Positions 7,783-16,379 of a stretch of 64,000 bases of DNA are shown piece by piece. Below the pieces are notes generated by a model. That model saw only the letters and a program-made list of their open reading frames with translations. It did no database searches and had not been told where the DNA came from. Position numbers and translations under genes: made by a program. This DNA is from Clostridiaceae bacterium (GTDB lineage: Bacteria > Bacillota > Clostridia > Lachnospirales > Lachnospiraceae), in NCBI GenBank assembly GCA_902363735.1, contig CABJBA010000001.1:434001-498000 (forward strand), read 5' to 3'. How positions within the stretch are numbered: the stretch's first letter is position 1; each line of letters begins with the position of its first letter.

Positions 7783-9518
7783 TGAAACAGTTTGACTTGC
7801 AACATCTAAACCTTACAAAATACCTGTTCTATACAGGCAAGGGCGGCGTTGGAAAAACCTCTATTGCCTGTGCTACCGCTGTGACCCTCGCTGACAGCGG
7901 GAAGAAGGTGCTGCTTGTCAGCACCGACCCCGCATCCAATTTGCAGGATGTGTTTAATACCGATCTTGATGGTAAAGGTGTATCGATTGCGGAAGTGCCG
8001 GGGCTTGTAGTTGCAAACCTCGACCCAATACAGGCAGCGGTCGAATACCGCGAAAGCGTTGTTGCCCCTTACCGTGGTAAGTTGCCCGATGCGGTGATTT
8101 TAAACATGGAAGAACAGCTTTCCGGTTCCTGCACGGTTGAAATTGCTGCTTTCAATGAGTTCACAAACTTTATTACAGATCAAGCTGCCGCAAAGGAATA
8201 TGACCACATTATTTTTGATACTGCCCCCACCGGCCACACTCTGCGGATGTTGCAACTGCCGAGCGCATGGAGCAATTTCATCAGCGAAAGCACACACGGC
8301 GCATCCTGCTTAGGACAGCTCTCTGGCTTGGAAGAACGCAAAGAAATGTACAAAGAAGCGGTAGACACCTTGGCCGACAGCAAATTAACCACCCTCGTCC
8401 TCGTATCCCGGCCTGAAAGCTCCCCTCTCAAAGAAGCGGAGCGGGCTTCAAAGGAACTTGCCGATTTGGGTGTACACAATCAGCTTCTGGCTGTGAATGG
8501 TGTCTTGCCTGCCTATGACGACAACATATCTGAAAGCCTGTATAATAAGCAGCAAAAGGCACTTGCCGGTATGCCCGCTGGACTGAAAGATATTGCTGCC
8601 TACTTTGTACCGCTACGCGCCTACAATATTACTGGCATAGAAAATGTCCGCAATCTGCTTGTCAAAGACAGCCTTTTCGTGAGTGGCAATACCTTAAATG
8701 CCGCTGATATTCCCACGCTTCGTAAGGTCATTGATGATTTGGATACAAGCGGGAAAAAAGTCATTTTTACGATGGGCAAAGGCGGTGTTGGGAAAACGAC
8801 GATTGCCGCTTCCATCGCGCTTGGCCTATCGTCCAGAGGGAAAAAGGTCCATCTGACAACTACCGATCCCGCCGCCCATCTTAAATTTGTCATGGACGAA
8901 ACAAGTGGCATTACCATGAGCCATATTGATGAAAAAGAAGAACTTCGGCGTTATCAGGAAGAAGTACTTTCTAAAGCGCGTGAAACCATGTCGGCAGATG
9001 ATGTTGCTTATGTGGAGGAAGATTTGCGCTCCCCCTGTACACAGGAAATCGCCGTATTCCGTGCTTTTGCCGAGATTGTGGAGCGGGCTGAAAATGAGAT
9101 TGTTGTCATTGATACTGCACCTACAGGCCATACACTGCTGTTGCTTGATTCCACGCAGAGCTATCACCGCGAGGTAAAACGTACACAGGGGGACATCCCC
9201 GAAGCGGTCAAAAAGCTGCTGCCCCGTCTCCGCAATACCGATGAAACAGAGGTTATCATCGTAACCCTTGCAGAAACGACGCCTGTCTTTGAAGCCATGC
9301 GGTTGGAGGAAGATTTGAAGCGCGCCGAGATCGCAACAAAATGGTGGGTTATCAATTCCTCTCTTTACGCTACCGAAACAAGCAATCAGCTTTTGAAAGC
9401 CAAAGCCAGTCATGAAATTGAGTGGATAAATAAAGTGGGCGAAATCTCCCATGATAACTTTGCCGTTATCAGGTGGAACGCCGAAGAAATTAAAGATGAT
9501 AAATTGCTCGCATTGTAA
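7782..9518 (+). CDS. arsA: Arsenite-stimulated ATPase ArsA
   Basis: A 578-residue tandem ATPase. Two deviant Walker A loops are present, GKGGVGKTS near residue 20 and GKGGVGKTT near residue 331, each followed by a DTAPTGHTLR or DTAPTGHTLL signature, the hallmark of ArsA halves A1 and A2. ArsA receives As(III) from ArsD and powers the efflux permease. The start overlaps the arsD stop as TAATG, so translation is coupled. Each half has the expected length and no key residue is missing in the Walker loops. Confidence 0.95.
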   Translation: MKQFDLQHLNLTKYLFYTGKGGVGKTSIACATAVTLADSGKKVLLVSTDPASNLQDVFNTDLDGKGVSIAEVPGLVVANLDPIQAAVEYRESVVAPYRGKLPDAVILNMEEQLSGSCTVEIAAFNEFTNFITDQAAAKEYDHIIFDTAPTGHTLRMLQLPSAWSNFISESTHGASCLGQLSGLEERKEMYKEAVDTLADSKLTTLVLVSRPESSPLKEAERASKELADLGVHNQLLAVNGVLPAYDDNISESLYNKQQKALAGMPAGLKDIAAYFVPLRAYNITGIENVRNLLVKDSLFVSGNTLNAADIPTLRKVIDDLDTSGKKVIFTMGKGGVGKTTIAASIALGLSSRGKKVHLTTTDPAAHLKFVMDETSGITMSHIDEKEELRRYQEEVLSKARETMSADDVAYVEEDLRSPCTQEIAVFRAFAEIVERAENEIVVIDTAPTGHTLLLLDSTQSYHREVKRTQGDIPEAVKKLLPRLRNTDETEVIIVTLAETTPVFEAMRLEEDLKRAEIATKWWVINSSLYATETSNQLLKAKASHEIEWINKVGEISHDNFAVIRWNAEEIKDDKLLAL

Positions 9519-9531
9519 GAAAGGAGATCAG

Positions 9532-9921
9532 ATGGAAAAAGTCGCATTTATTTGTGTCCATAATTCCTGTCGCAGTCAGATTGCTGAAGCGTTGGGCCGC
9601 CATTTTGCAGGTGATGTTTTGGAGTGTTATTCAGCCGGAACAGAAACCAAACCGCAAATCAATGGGGACGCTGTACGACTGATGAAACAACTTTACGGTA
9701 TAGATATGGAGCAAACACAATATAGTAAGCTCTTGTCTGATATTCCTCCTGTGGATATTGTGGTGACGATGGGCTGTAATGTTCAGTGTCCGTTCCTCCC
9801 CTGCAAGCACCGAGAAGATTGGGGACTGGACGATCCGACAGGCAAAAGTGATGAAGAATTTATTAAAGTCATAAGAACCATTGAATCAAAGGTGAACGAA
9901 TTAGCAGCACTTGCATTCTGA
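9532..9921 (+). CDS. arsC: Arsenate reductase, thioredoxin-coupled LMW-PTPase fold
   Basis: A 129-residue enzyme that reduces arsenate to arsenite for export. The catalytic P-loop is FICVHNSCRSQIAEALGRHF (C-x5-R type). The redox cysteines lie in the segment TMGCNVQCPFLPCKHREDWG, followed by the conserved DDPTGKSDEEF. The start is the ATG at 9532, preceded by AAGGAGATCAG, just 13 nt after arsA. It is last in the ars operon and is followed by a strong terminator. Confidence 0.92.
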   Translation: MEKVAFICVHNSCRSQIAEALGRHFAGDVLECYSAGTETKPQINGDAVRLMKQLYGIDMEQTQYSKLLSDIPPVDIVVTMGCNVQCPFLPCKHREDWGLDDPTGKSDEEFIKVIRTIESKVNELAALAF

Positions 9922-9944
9922 CCACAATTAGAGCATCAGTAAAG

Positions 9945-9978
9945 AGCGGAAAATACCTGCATGGTATTTTCCGCTTTA
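9945..9978 (+). terminator. ars operon terminator
   Basis: A perfect 13-bp inverted repeat, AGCGGAAAATACC (9945-9957) and GGTATTTTCCGCT (9963-9975), with a 5-nt loop, followed by TTT. It lies 24 nt after the arsC stop and separates the plus-strand cargo from the converging minus-strand Toprim gene; it could work in both directions. Confidence 0.85.
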
Positions 9979-9994
9979 GCCTGTTTCGCTACTT

Positions 9995-11014
9995 TTACCG
10001 CTCCAGCTCCGATTCCAGCTTTAACGGCTGTATATGGTCAGCAACTTCTCGAAAAGCAAGGAGATCAAGGTTAAAATCCTTGCTTTTCGAGGTCTGGATA
10101 AAGGTGTTATACCCCAAATCCGCAAAGGTTTCAGCGGAAAGCTCCGCCTGCACCTGACCATGATTGTGTGGTGTACCGTCCTTTAGCTTGCCATCCATGT
10201 CGTTGTCATAGCAAAAAACAATCTCGGTGATTTCAGGATGGTGCTGAAGGTAACGGTATAGTGCCTTATCCGACAGACAGCCCTCGGCTACCCGGTGATC
10301 CTCCCTCCAGTCAATGCCGTGAAATTTGCAAAGGGTGGCATGGCTCATGGCGTCAATGGGGGCTTCAAAGGCGTACACCCGATTTGATTTTCCCTCCATG
10401 CAAAAACCATAGGTCTTATCCGAATTTTCCACATCCTGCCGAAAGCTGCTGTCTGCACTTGGCGCCCGCAGAGCACAATACCGTGGTTTACCGGCTTCAT
10501 CATATCCGACAAAGGCACAGTTATGAAACGAATAGCCGCTTTTCTCTGTCCTTGCGCCGTAAACCTTACCGGCGTTTATCATGGCATAGACGATTTCCTT
10601 GTCAATGCCACGAGTCCCCGTCAGGTAGGCAATGGTGCGGTTGAAATTCTTGTCCTTGGGTGGCAGAACCAAATCTCCCTTGGGCTTTTTTTCGCTGGGG
10701 GGGACATAGTGTTCGGTCATTTCATAAGCACGGCAACCCAAAATCATTTTCACGGCACCCTTGAAATCTTGCCCAAAATAGTCTTTCACAAAGTCAACGA
10801 TATTGCCCTTTTTTTCAGTGGTGAAGCAATAATATCCCCGCCCATGATTGAAAAGGTAAAGACCGCCGCTGTTTTTTACATGAACAGAGTGTCGGTCGCC
10901 CTTTTCAATCTGAAAGCCGTTCTGAACGGCAAAATCAATCAGGTTTGTGTCAAAGACCTGTTTCATCTGTTCTTCAGTAAATGGCATGGGCCTTGACTGT
11001 GTTCTCAATCTCAT
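9995..11014 (-). CDS. DUF3991 and Toprim domain protein (primase-like)
   Basis: A 339-residue protein. The N-terminal half resembles a CHC2/DUF3991 region (FDTNLIDFAVQNGFQIEKGD, then LYLFNHGRGYYCF). The C-terminal half is Toprim-like, with RVYAFEAPIDAMSHATL (the Glu motif) and EIVFCYDNDMDG (the DxD motif). Such proteins are thought to prime or process element DNA during replication or transfer. The start is taken as the ATG at 11014; a TTG at 11006-11008 has better spacing from GGAGG and is an alternative. It converges on the ars operon. Confidence 0.82.
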   Translation of the reverse strand: MRLRTQSRPMPFTEEQMKQVFDTNLIDFAVQNGFQIEKGDRHSVHVKNSGGLYLFNHGRGYYCFTTEKKGNIVDFVKDYFGQDFKGAVKMILGCRAYEMTEHYVPPSEKKPKGDLVLPPKDKNFNRTIAYLTGTRGIDKEIVYAMINAGKVYGARTEKSGYSFHNCAFVGYDEAGKPRYCALRAPSADSSFRQDVENSDKTYGFCMEGKSNRVYAFEAPIDAMSHATLCKFHGIDWREDHRVAEGCLSDKALYRYLQHHPEITEIVFCYDNDMDGKLKDGTPHNHGQVQAELSAETFADLGYNTFIQTSKSKDFNLDLLAFREVADHIQPLKLESELER

Positions 11015-11051
11015 TCACCTCCATAATAAAACCGCCCTGCAAGCAGGACGA

Positions 11052-11606
11052 TCAGCGTTCCATATCCATATCCTTGTTTTCTTCAAACAAAAGCTCCGTA
11101 GTATGCTCCTGAAAGGTTTGCAGAATCTCCTTGATACCCTCCGGCAGCCTACCCTTAGAAATATGAATGTCACCGGAAATATCGGCAGTATAACAATAGT
11201 CATAGGGAAGATACCTTACGGTAATTTCACCGGCAAGAGCTTTCGGCAAGTCGTTATTCCCCTGTGAGATCACGCCATACTTACAGAGAAATTCTGTCTG
11301 GCAGTGTTCGCCGGAGGATGAGAGGTCTATGCCCAGCAGAGCAAGGGCAATTTCTCCGGTTTTCTTTCCCTGTATCACGCCGGGAACCACGGCATAATCC
11401 TCCTGTATATCGCCATGGCCGCAAACAAGCCGGGTATCTCCATACTGCTCCAGCATAGCCGTATGCAGGCGGTTCAAAATCCCTTTCGCATACGCTTTTT
11501 CCTCCGTTTGGTAGGAACGGTCAAGCTCGTCGTAGTCGATAAAAGGTAGGATATGTGCATTGATATAGTCAATATAGCTATCCAGCTTACTTTGATTTTC
11601 TTCCAT
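11052..11606 (-). CDS. ICE accessory protein, unknown function
   Basis: A 184-residue soluble protein starting MEENQSKLDSYIDYINAHIL. I chose the ATG at 11604-11606 because it follows the previous gene's stop by 1 nt and the last codons of that gene (ATGGAGAGA) supply the ribosome site. The segment YGDTRLVCGHGDIQEDYAVV and the C-terminal EEILQ-type helix give no recognised fold. It is part of a tight run with its neighbours. I do not recognise the family. Confidence 0.6.
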   Translation of the reverse strand: MEENQSKLDSYIDYINAHILPFIDYDELDRSYQTEEKAYAKGILNRLHTAMLEQYGDTRLVCGHGDIQEDYAVVPGVIQGKKTGEIALALLGIDLSSSGEHCQTEFLCKYGVISQGNNDLPKALAGEITVRYLPYDYCYTADISGDIHISKGRLPEGIKEILQTFQEHTTELLFEENKDMDMER

Positions 11607-11607
11607 A

Positions 11608-12291
11608 CTATCTCTCCATTCCGTCATTGCCGTCCCGCAAAAGCCCAAGCATACGCATAACATCCTCAATACTGTCGCTTGCGGAGGGCATAATCTTGAT
11701 TTCACATTCAACATGGTGGGCTTCCTCATCGGTGTATTGCTCCGGCTCCCGAAAACGCTCGGTGTAGTAGCGGAGCTGCTCATCATTCAGAGAAATATCG
11801 TTTCCGTTTTCATCTCCAGCGCAGATGAAAAACGAACCGCAGATAATATCTTTGTTGTCAAGGCGACGGTTTCCGGGCATACCAATCAGCTTGCCTTCCT
11901 CATTGCAGTAGAGGTGGCAACTCAGTTCCGGCAAGGGAACAAATTCAATACAGCCGTCCACCAATTTCTGCATAGCCCGATAATCATTTTCAATTTGCTG
12001 GGTATAAGGGGCTTTCCCCGGCTCCACCACCAGCACACGGATTTTATTTCCCTCCGGTTTCTGTTCAGGCTGGATGATATGAAACTGATCTTCATTTGGT
12101 ATAAGCGCAAGTGAACGCCCATTCTGCCATGCCATGTGTAGCTGCCCTTGGTCATCAACGTGCTTCACCACGCCCTGCAAGCCGTCAGGCATATCACGCT
12201 CTCCTTCCATGTGGTCAAGCTGGATGCGTGTGTCGGGCGGGTATTTCTTTTTAATCTGCTCCACCTGATAAGGTTTCAAAAATCCCTGCAT
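11608..12291 (-). CDS. DUF4314 and DUF3846 domain protein
   Basis: A 227-residue protein with two small domains often found in Firmicute mobile elements. Residues about 20-70 match DUF4314 (RIQLDHMEGERDMPDGLQGV, then an SH3-like WQNGRSLALIPNEDQF). Residues about 80-190 match DUF3846 (KIRVLVVEPGKAPYTQQIEN, later GNRRLDNKDIICGSFF). Neither domain has a known activity. The stop abuts the next start, and the C-terminus ends in MER, whose codons form the downstream ribosome site. Confidence 0.78.
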   Translation of the reverse strand: MQGFLKPYQVEQIKKKYPPDTRIQLDHMEGERDMPDGLQGVVKHVDDQGQLHMAWQNGRSLALIPNEDQFHIIQPEQKPEGNKIRVLVVEPGKAPYTQQIENDYRAMQKLVDGCIEFVPLPELSCHLYCNEEGKLIGMPGNRRLDNKDIICGSFFICAGDENGNDISLNDEQLRYYTERFREPEQYTDEEAHHVECEIKIMPSASDSIEDVMRMLGLLRDGNDGMER

Positions 12292-12318
12292 TGTGACCTC
12301 CTTTTCCCAAAAAGTATA

Positions 12319-12346
12319 GGGGCATCACCATGGCTGGCGATGCCCC
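12319..12346 (-). terminator. Hairpin after the surface-protein gene
   Basis: GGGGCATCACCA (12319-12330) and TGGCGATGCCCC (12335-12346) pair with one mismatch around a 4-nt loop. On the minus strand the hairpin follows the stop of the repeat lipoprotein and is followed by TATACTTTTT, so it is a plausible terminator or attenuator between that gene and the DUF4314 gene. Confidence 0.6.
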
Positions 12347-12362
12347 GAAGCAAATGTTTTAC

Positions 12363-15300
12363 TTATTCAAAGTGATATTCCACCGTATAGGTAATATTGG
12401 ATTTGTTATACATACACGAGTGGTTGGTATAATAGTAAAATTCCAGCTTGGAATATACGCCGGGTGTTAAATTCCGGCTGAAGGATATGCCATTGCTGGT
12501 CGTCCCATAGTCAAGCTGATCCCACGCGCCGGTCATTACATTGTATCCACGCACTCTACCATAGTCTTGCCCACTGTGACCGGAAACGGGAGGTACATTA
12601 AAGGTATAATTTGCAATGGTCGCCCCCTCAATCCCGTTCTCGTTGATGGTAGAATCGGGACCAGTCAACATCATACCACCGCTGCCATTTGCATCCATGA
12701 CAAAGAAAACAATAGCTGCCCATGGCGATTCTGTACCAGTGCTATCAACGGCTTTTACTCTTACAGTGTTTTTGCCGAGGGGGTAGGTAGCCGTCTGTGA
12801 CGGTCTGCCCTCCCAAACATAGGTGATACTATCTCCGTCCGGGTCAACACTGCTTGCGGTGATGGTAACAGGCGTTCCTGGTACAACGCTATTTCCGCCC
12901 GGTGTTCTCGTGATTTCAGGACGGGTCGGCGCAGAACTGGAAATGCTGAAGGTCACGGCTGCCCAATCGGAAACACCGCCATAATTGTCTTTCGCTCTTA
13001 CCTTGACAGTATGCGTACCAACAGGATAATAACGGTCAGCGGTCATGTTCTGATACTCGTAAATAACAGTATCGCCGTCCGGGTCGGTGCTGCTTACGGA
13101 GAAATTCACAAGGAAACTTCCACCCTTGGCTGTTCTCGTCACGCTGGCAGAAAAAGCAGGCTTGCCGGGCGCGGCATTGGCGACAGTAAAGGTTGCTGAT
13201 GTCCAATCAGAAATACCGCCATAGCTGTCTTTTGCTCTTACTTTGACGGTATGCGTTCCAATGGGGTAATAATTATCGGCGGTCTTACCCTCAAACTCAT
13301 AAATGACCGTATCCCCATCCGGGTCGGTGCTGGCGGCAGTGAGGTTCACCAAAAATTTGCCGTCTGCATATGTCCTTGTCACACCAGCGGTCAGGGTCGG
13401 CTTGCTGGGTGCGGTATTGGTAATCGTGATAGTTTGGGTGCAGGCAAACACTCTGTCCAGTTCATCTGTGATAGATGCGGTGAGCTGATAGCTTCCGGCT
13501 GTATTCACATGAACCGTACCGCCGCCGTTGCCCAGCGTCCCCTTAAAGAAGTCGGAAACTGCCACGGCTGCGCCATCCTTCGTTGCCGTCCATACAATAC
13601 TCTTGCCGTTCAGATTGATGGAGCTGCTCATGTTGACAACAAAGTTTTGCCCTGTATGAATTGCCGCTGGCATAGAGAAATCGCAGTTGTAAAGGGGGAA
13701 AATACTGATCTGTCTGCTGGCGGTAAACATCCTGCCCAGCGCATCCATCATGGTTGCGGTCAGACGGTATTCACCATTCCCGATAAAGCGGATTTTACCG
13801 CCCTGTGCATTGAGAGAGCCGCTGACAGCCTGCTCCAAAGGAATGACCGTACCGTTTTTCATCAGCGACCATTCTACCGGCAGCACGTTATTGTTTCCCC
13901 TCGTTCTGACCTCGATCTGCGTATCGGTATGCCCGGTGGCAGGAAGTTCAAAGGAGAGGGAAAGCACCGGCAGGACTTCGATTTTTCCGCTGTTAAAGTG
14001 GAATACTCGTCCTGTGGCGTCTGTCACCCGTGCCTGCAAATCATATACTCCCGCACGTTTGAAGTGAATGGAGCCGCCCTGATTGCTGAGTTGGCCGTCG
14101 ATGTAAACCGCCCAATCCTGAAAGCCATAAGTATTGTCAACATACCATACCGCTGTCAGCCCCTCCATATCGGTAAGGGCAGTATCAACCGTCACCATAT
14201 CATCGGTATGAACGGCGGCAGGCAGATTGAACGCCATGCCGGGGATAGGATAAACCTTGACAGTCTTGCTGTCCTCAAAAGTCCTCCCGGCCTCATCGGT
14301 TACGGCTGCGTTCACTGTGTAACTGCCCTTTTCTAAAAAACGGATAGAACCACCCTTGTCGGTCAGTTCATGCTCCGGCTGTACCGGCACATTGCCTTTC
14401 GCCATGCTCCAAGCCACAGGCAGGGAACCGGCGTTTGACAGCTTGACAGAAGCCGTTGCCCCCTTATCCGTGTGGGTTTCCTTGGTAAGTTCCATTGCAA
14501 CCGTGATGACGGGATAAACCTTAACAGGGGCGGTATAGGTAAAGCTGCGGCCGGTGCTGTCGGTAACAGCCGCCTGTAAAATATATTCGCCAATCTTGTT
14601 AAAGCGGATTTTGCCCCCCTCATTGGTGAGGGTTCCGTCAAAGCCGTCTTCCAGTGTGATTGGCTTGCCGTCCTTCGCCAAGCTCCATTCAGCAGTCAAG
14701 CCGTCTGCTTCCTGAAAGCTGGTCTTGACTTCCACGGCTGTGTCGGTGTGGGCCTGAGGGGGGATATAAAAACCTGTTTCCGCAACAGGATAGACAACAA
14801 TGCTAGACAAATGGCTGTATTCTCGTCCGAGGGCATCAATCAGGGTAGCTTTCAGCGTATAGGCGCCTTTCTGCTTAAACCGTACCGTACCGCCCGCATT
14901 GGTCAGCTTGCCCTCCAGCACGGAGGTGGCAGGGGTAATCTCTCCATTGTAAAGTACCGTCCAGTCAGCGGTCATGTCCTGCAATTCAGAGGACACTACC
15001 TTTATTTCAATGGGTTTATCGGTGTGGGTAGTGGTGGGAAGTTCAAACGCAAAGGCTGCCACAGGGTAGATTTTAATATCCGCTTTTCCGCTGAACACCC
15101 TGCCAGCCTTATCGGTAGCTGTGGCGATCAGGCTGTAATCTCCTTTGCCGAGGAAACGCACTGTTCCGCCCGAATTGTCCAGCTTGCCCTCCATACAGTC
15201 GGCCAGGGGGATTTCCTCCCCATCCTTGGTTGCAGTCCATACAAGTGTGAGATCTCCCAACTCCTTGGTGTTCACAGCAACGGTGACGGGGGTATCGGTG

Positions 15301-16379
15301 TGGGCGGCGACAGGAACCTGTACGCCGATTTCTACAATGGGATAAACCGTCACATCAGCTTTTCCGAAAAATTCCCGGCTGGTTTCATCGTAGGCGGTAG
15401 CCTTCAGGATATAACTGCCCTTATCCTTGATTTGAATGGAGCCGCCATCATTGGCAAGGGAGCCTGTTACGGCTTCCTGCCATTTCACCTCGCTGCCATC
15501 CTTGTAGATATGCCAGTTTAATTGCTGCTTCACATTGTCAGAAAGCGTAGTTTTTACCACAAAGGATTGATCCGTATGGGCGGTTTTGTCTGCCCCCACC
15601 TTGATTTCAAAAGTGGGATGTATGGTAATGGTCTTGGTAAAGGTATAGGTACGGTTTCCATGATTTTTAGCGGCAGCGGTCAATAGATACTGCCCCGGCT
15701 GGGTAATGGTGATGTTCCCGCCATTCTTATCAAGCGTGCCTTTCAGAAAATCCCCCTGCGGGGTATCTTTTCCGTCCTCGGTAATAGTCCAATCCAGCGA
15801 CTTCACGTTGCGCAGCGTGGTCTTTACCTCAAACTCCATATCCGCGTGACTGTACTCAGGGATAAGGATTTCTACCACAGCGGCGGGATAACTGGTACTG
15901 CCGCCGCCTGAACCGCCACCGCCCGGTTTGTCGGGCGTACTTGGCTTTTCTTCCTGCTTCGGTGGCTCAGTGGGCTTTGTCGGCTTCACAGGCTCACTTG
16001 GTTTAGGGGTTGGAGTAACCGGTGGCATGGTAGGGTCGGCAGGCTTTACCGGCTTGGGGGATACTGGCGGTTTCTCCGTGGGTTTTGCAGGGGAAGGCTT
16101 AGCCTTTCCCTGTTCCATATCTTTGCCACCGTTCTCGATTTCCTCCGGGGGTGCATCATCAATCAGATTGCCGGGGTTCCCTTGGTCGATTTTGGGGATT
16201 ACAATTTTATCGTCAGGGGTGGGAACCGGATTGCCGCTGTCCGTCACAGCAGGAAGTGACGGGTTTTTCTGCGAAAGCTGAATAGAGCAGCTTACCAGCC
16301 CGATAATAAAAATAATCAGGGCGATGATGGAAAGCACCACCACCGCCCGTTTGGTTTTGGGATTCATCTTCTTTTTCAT
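12363..16379 (-). CDS. Giant repeat surface lipoprotein of the ICE
   Basis: A 1,338-residue exported protein. The N-terminus has basic residues, a hydrophobic stretch and a lipobox-like LVSC at about residues 28-31, so it is probably a lipoprotein; a plain membrane anchor is the alternative. A Pro/Lys/Thr-rich linker (about residues 50-165) is followed by nine repeats of about 90 residues. Each begins HTD or similar, holds W-x-x-x-K-D-G and GG-x-I-x-F, and ends DxxGRxF. Then come three PKD/fibronectin-like repeats with DPDGD and a unique C-terminal domain. No LPxTG is seen. It overlaps the upstream stop by 4 nt. Cell-contact or surface-exclusion roles in conjugation are inferred. Confidence 0.82.
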   Translation of the reverse strand: MKKKMNPKTKRAVVVLSIIALIIFIIGLVSCSIQLSQKNPSLPAVTDSGNPVPTPDDKIVIPKIDQGNPGNLIDDAPPEEIENGGKDMEQGKAKPSPAKPTEKPPVSPKPVKPADPTMPPVTPTPKPSEPVKPTKPTEPPKQEEKPSTPDKPGGGGSGGGSTSYPAAVVEILIPEYSHADMEFEVKTTLRNVKSLDWTITEDGKDTPQGDFLKGTLDKNGGNITITQPGQYLLTAAAKNHGNRTYTFTKTITIHPTFEIKVGADKTAHTDQSFVVKTTLSDNVKQQLNWHIYKDGSEVKWQEAVTGSLANDGGSIQIKDKGSYILKATAYDETSREFFGKADVTVYPIVEIGVQVPVAAHTDTPVTVAVNTKELGDLTLVWTATKDGEEIPLADCMEGKLDNSGGTVRFLGKGDYSLIATATDKAGRVFSGKADIKIYPVAAFAFELPTTTHTDKPIEIKVVSSELQDMTADWTVLYNGEITPATSVLEGKLTNAGGTVRFKQKGAYTLKATLIDALGREYSHLSSIVVYPVAETGFYIPPQAHTDTAVEVKTSFQEADGLTAEWSLAKDGKPITLEDGFDGTLTNEGGKIRFNKIGEYILQAAVTDSTGRSFTYTAPVKVYPVITVAMELTKETHTDKGATASVKLSNAGSLPVAWSMAKGNVPVQPEHELTDKGGSIRFLEKGSYTVNAAVTDEAGRTFEDSKTVKVYPIPGMAFNLPAAVHTDDMVTVDTALTDMEGLTAVWYVDNTYGFQDWAVYIDGQLSNQGGSIHFKRAGVYDLQARVTDATGRVFHFNSGKIEVLPVLSLSFELPATGHTDTQIEVRTRGNNNVLPVEWSLMKNGTVIPLEQAVSGSLNAQGGKIRFIGNGEYRLTATMMDALGRMFTASRQISIFPLYNCDFSMPAAIHTGQNFVVNMSSSINLNGKSIVWTATKDGAAVAVSDFFKGTLGNGGGTVHVNTAGSYQLTASITDELDRVFACTQTITITNTAPSKPTLTAGVTRTYADGKFLVNLTAASTDPDGDTVIYEFEGKTADNYYPIGTHTVKVRAKDSYGGISDWTSATFTVANAAPGKPAFSASVTRTAKGGSFLVNFSVSSTDPDGDTVIYEYQNMTADRYYPVGTHTVKVRAKDNYGGVSDWAAVTFSISSSAPTRPEITRTPGGNSVVPGTPVTITASSVDPDGDSITYVWEGRPSQTATYPLGKNTVRVKAVDSTGTESPWAAIVFFVMDANGSGGMMLTGPDSTINENGIEGATIANYTFNVPPVSGHSGQDYGRVRGYNVMTGAWDQLDYGTTSNGISFSRNLTPGVYSKLEFYYYTNHSCMYNKSNITYTVEYHFE

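Noticed and set aside
8826..9452. 208-codon minus-strand ORF inside arsA
   Set aside because: Antisense shadow of the second ATPase half; arsA motifs are complete on the plus strand.
13251..14336. 361-codon plus-strand ORF opposite the repeat lipoprotein gene
   Set aside because: It mirrors the repeated sense gene, has no ribosome site or recognisable protein features, and its periodic pattern is explained by the repeats on the other strand.
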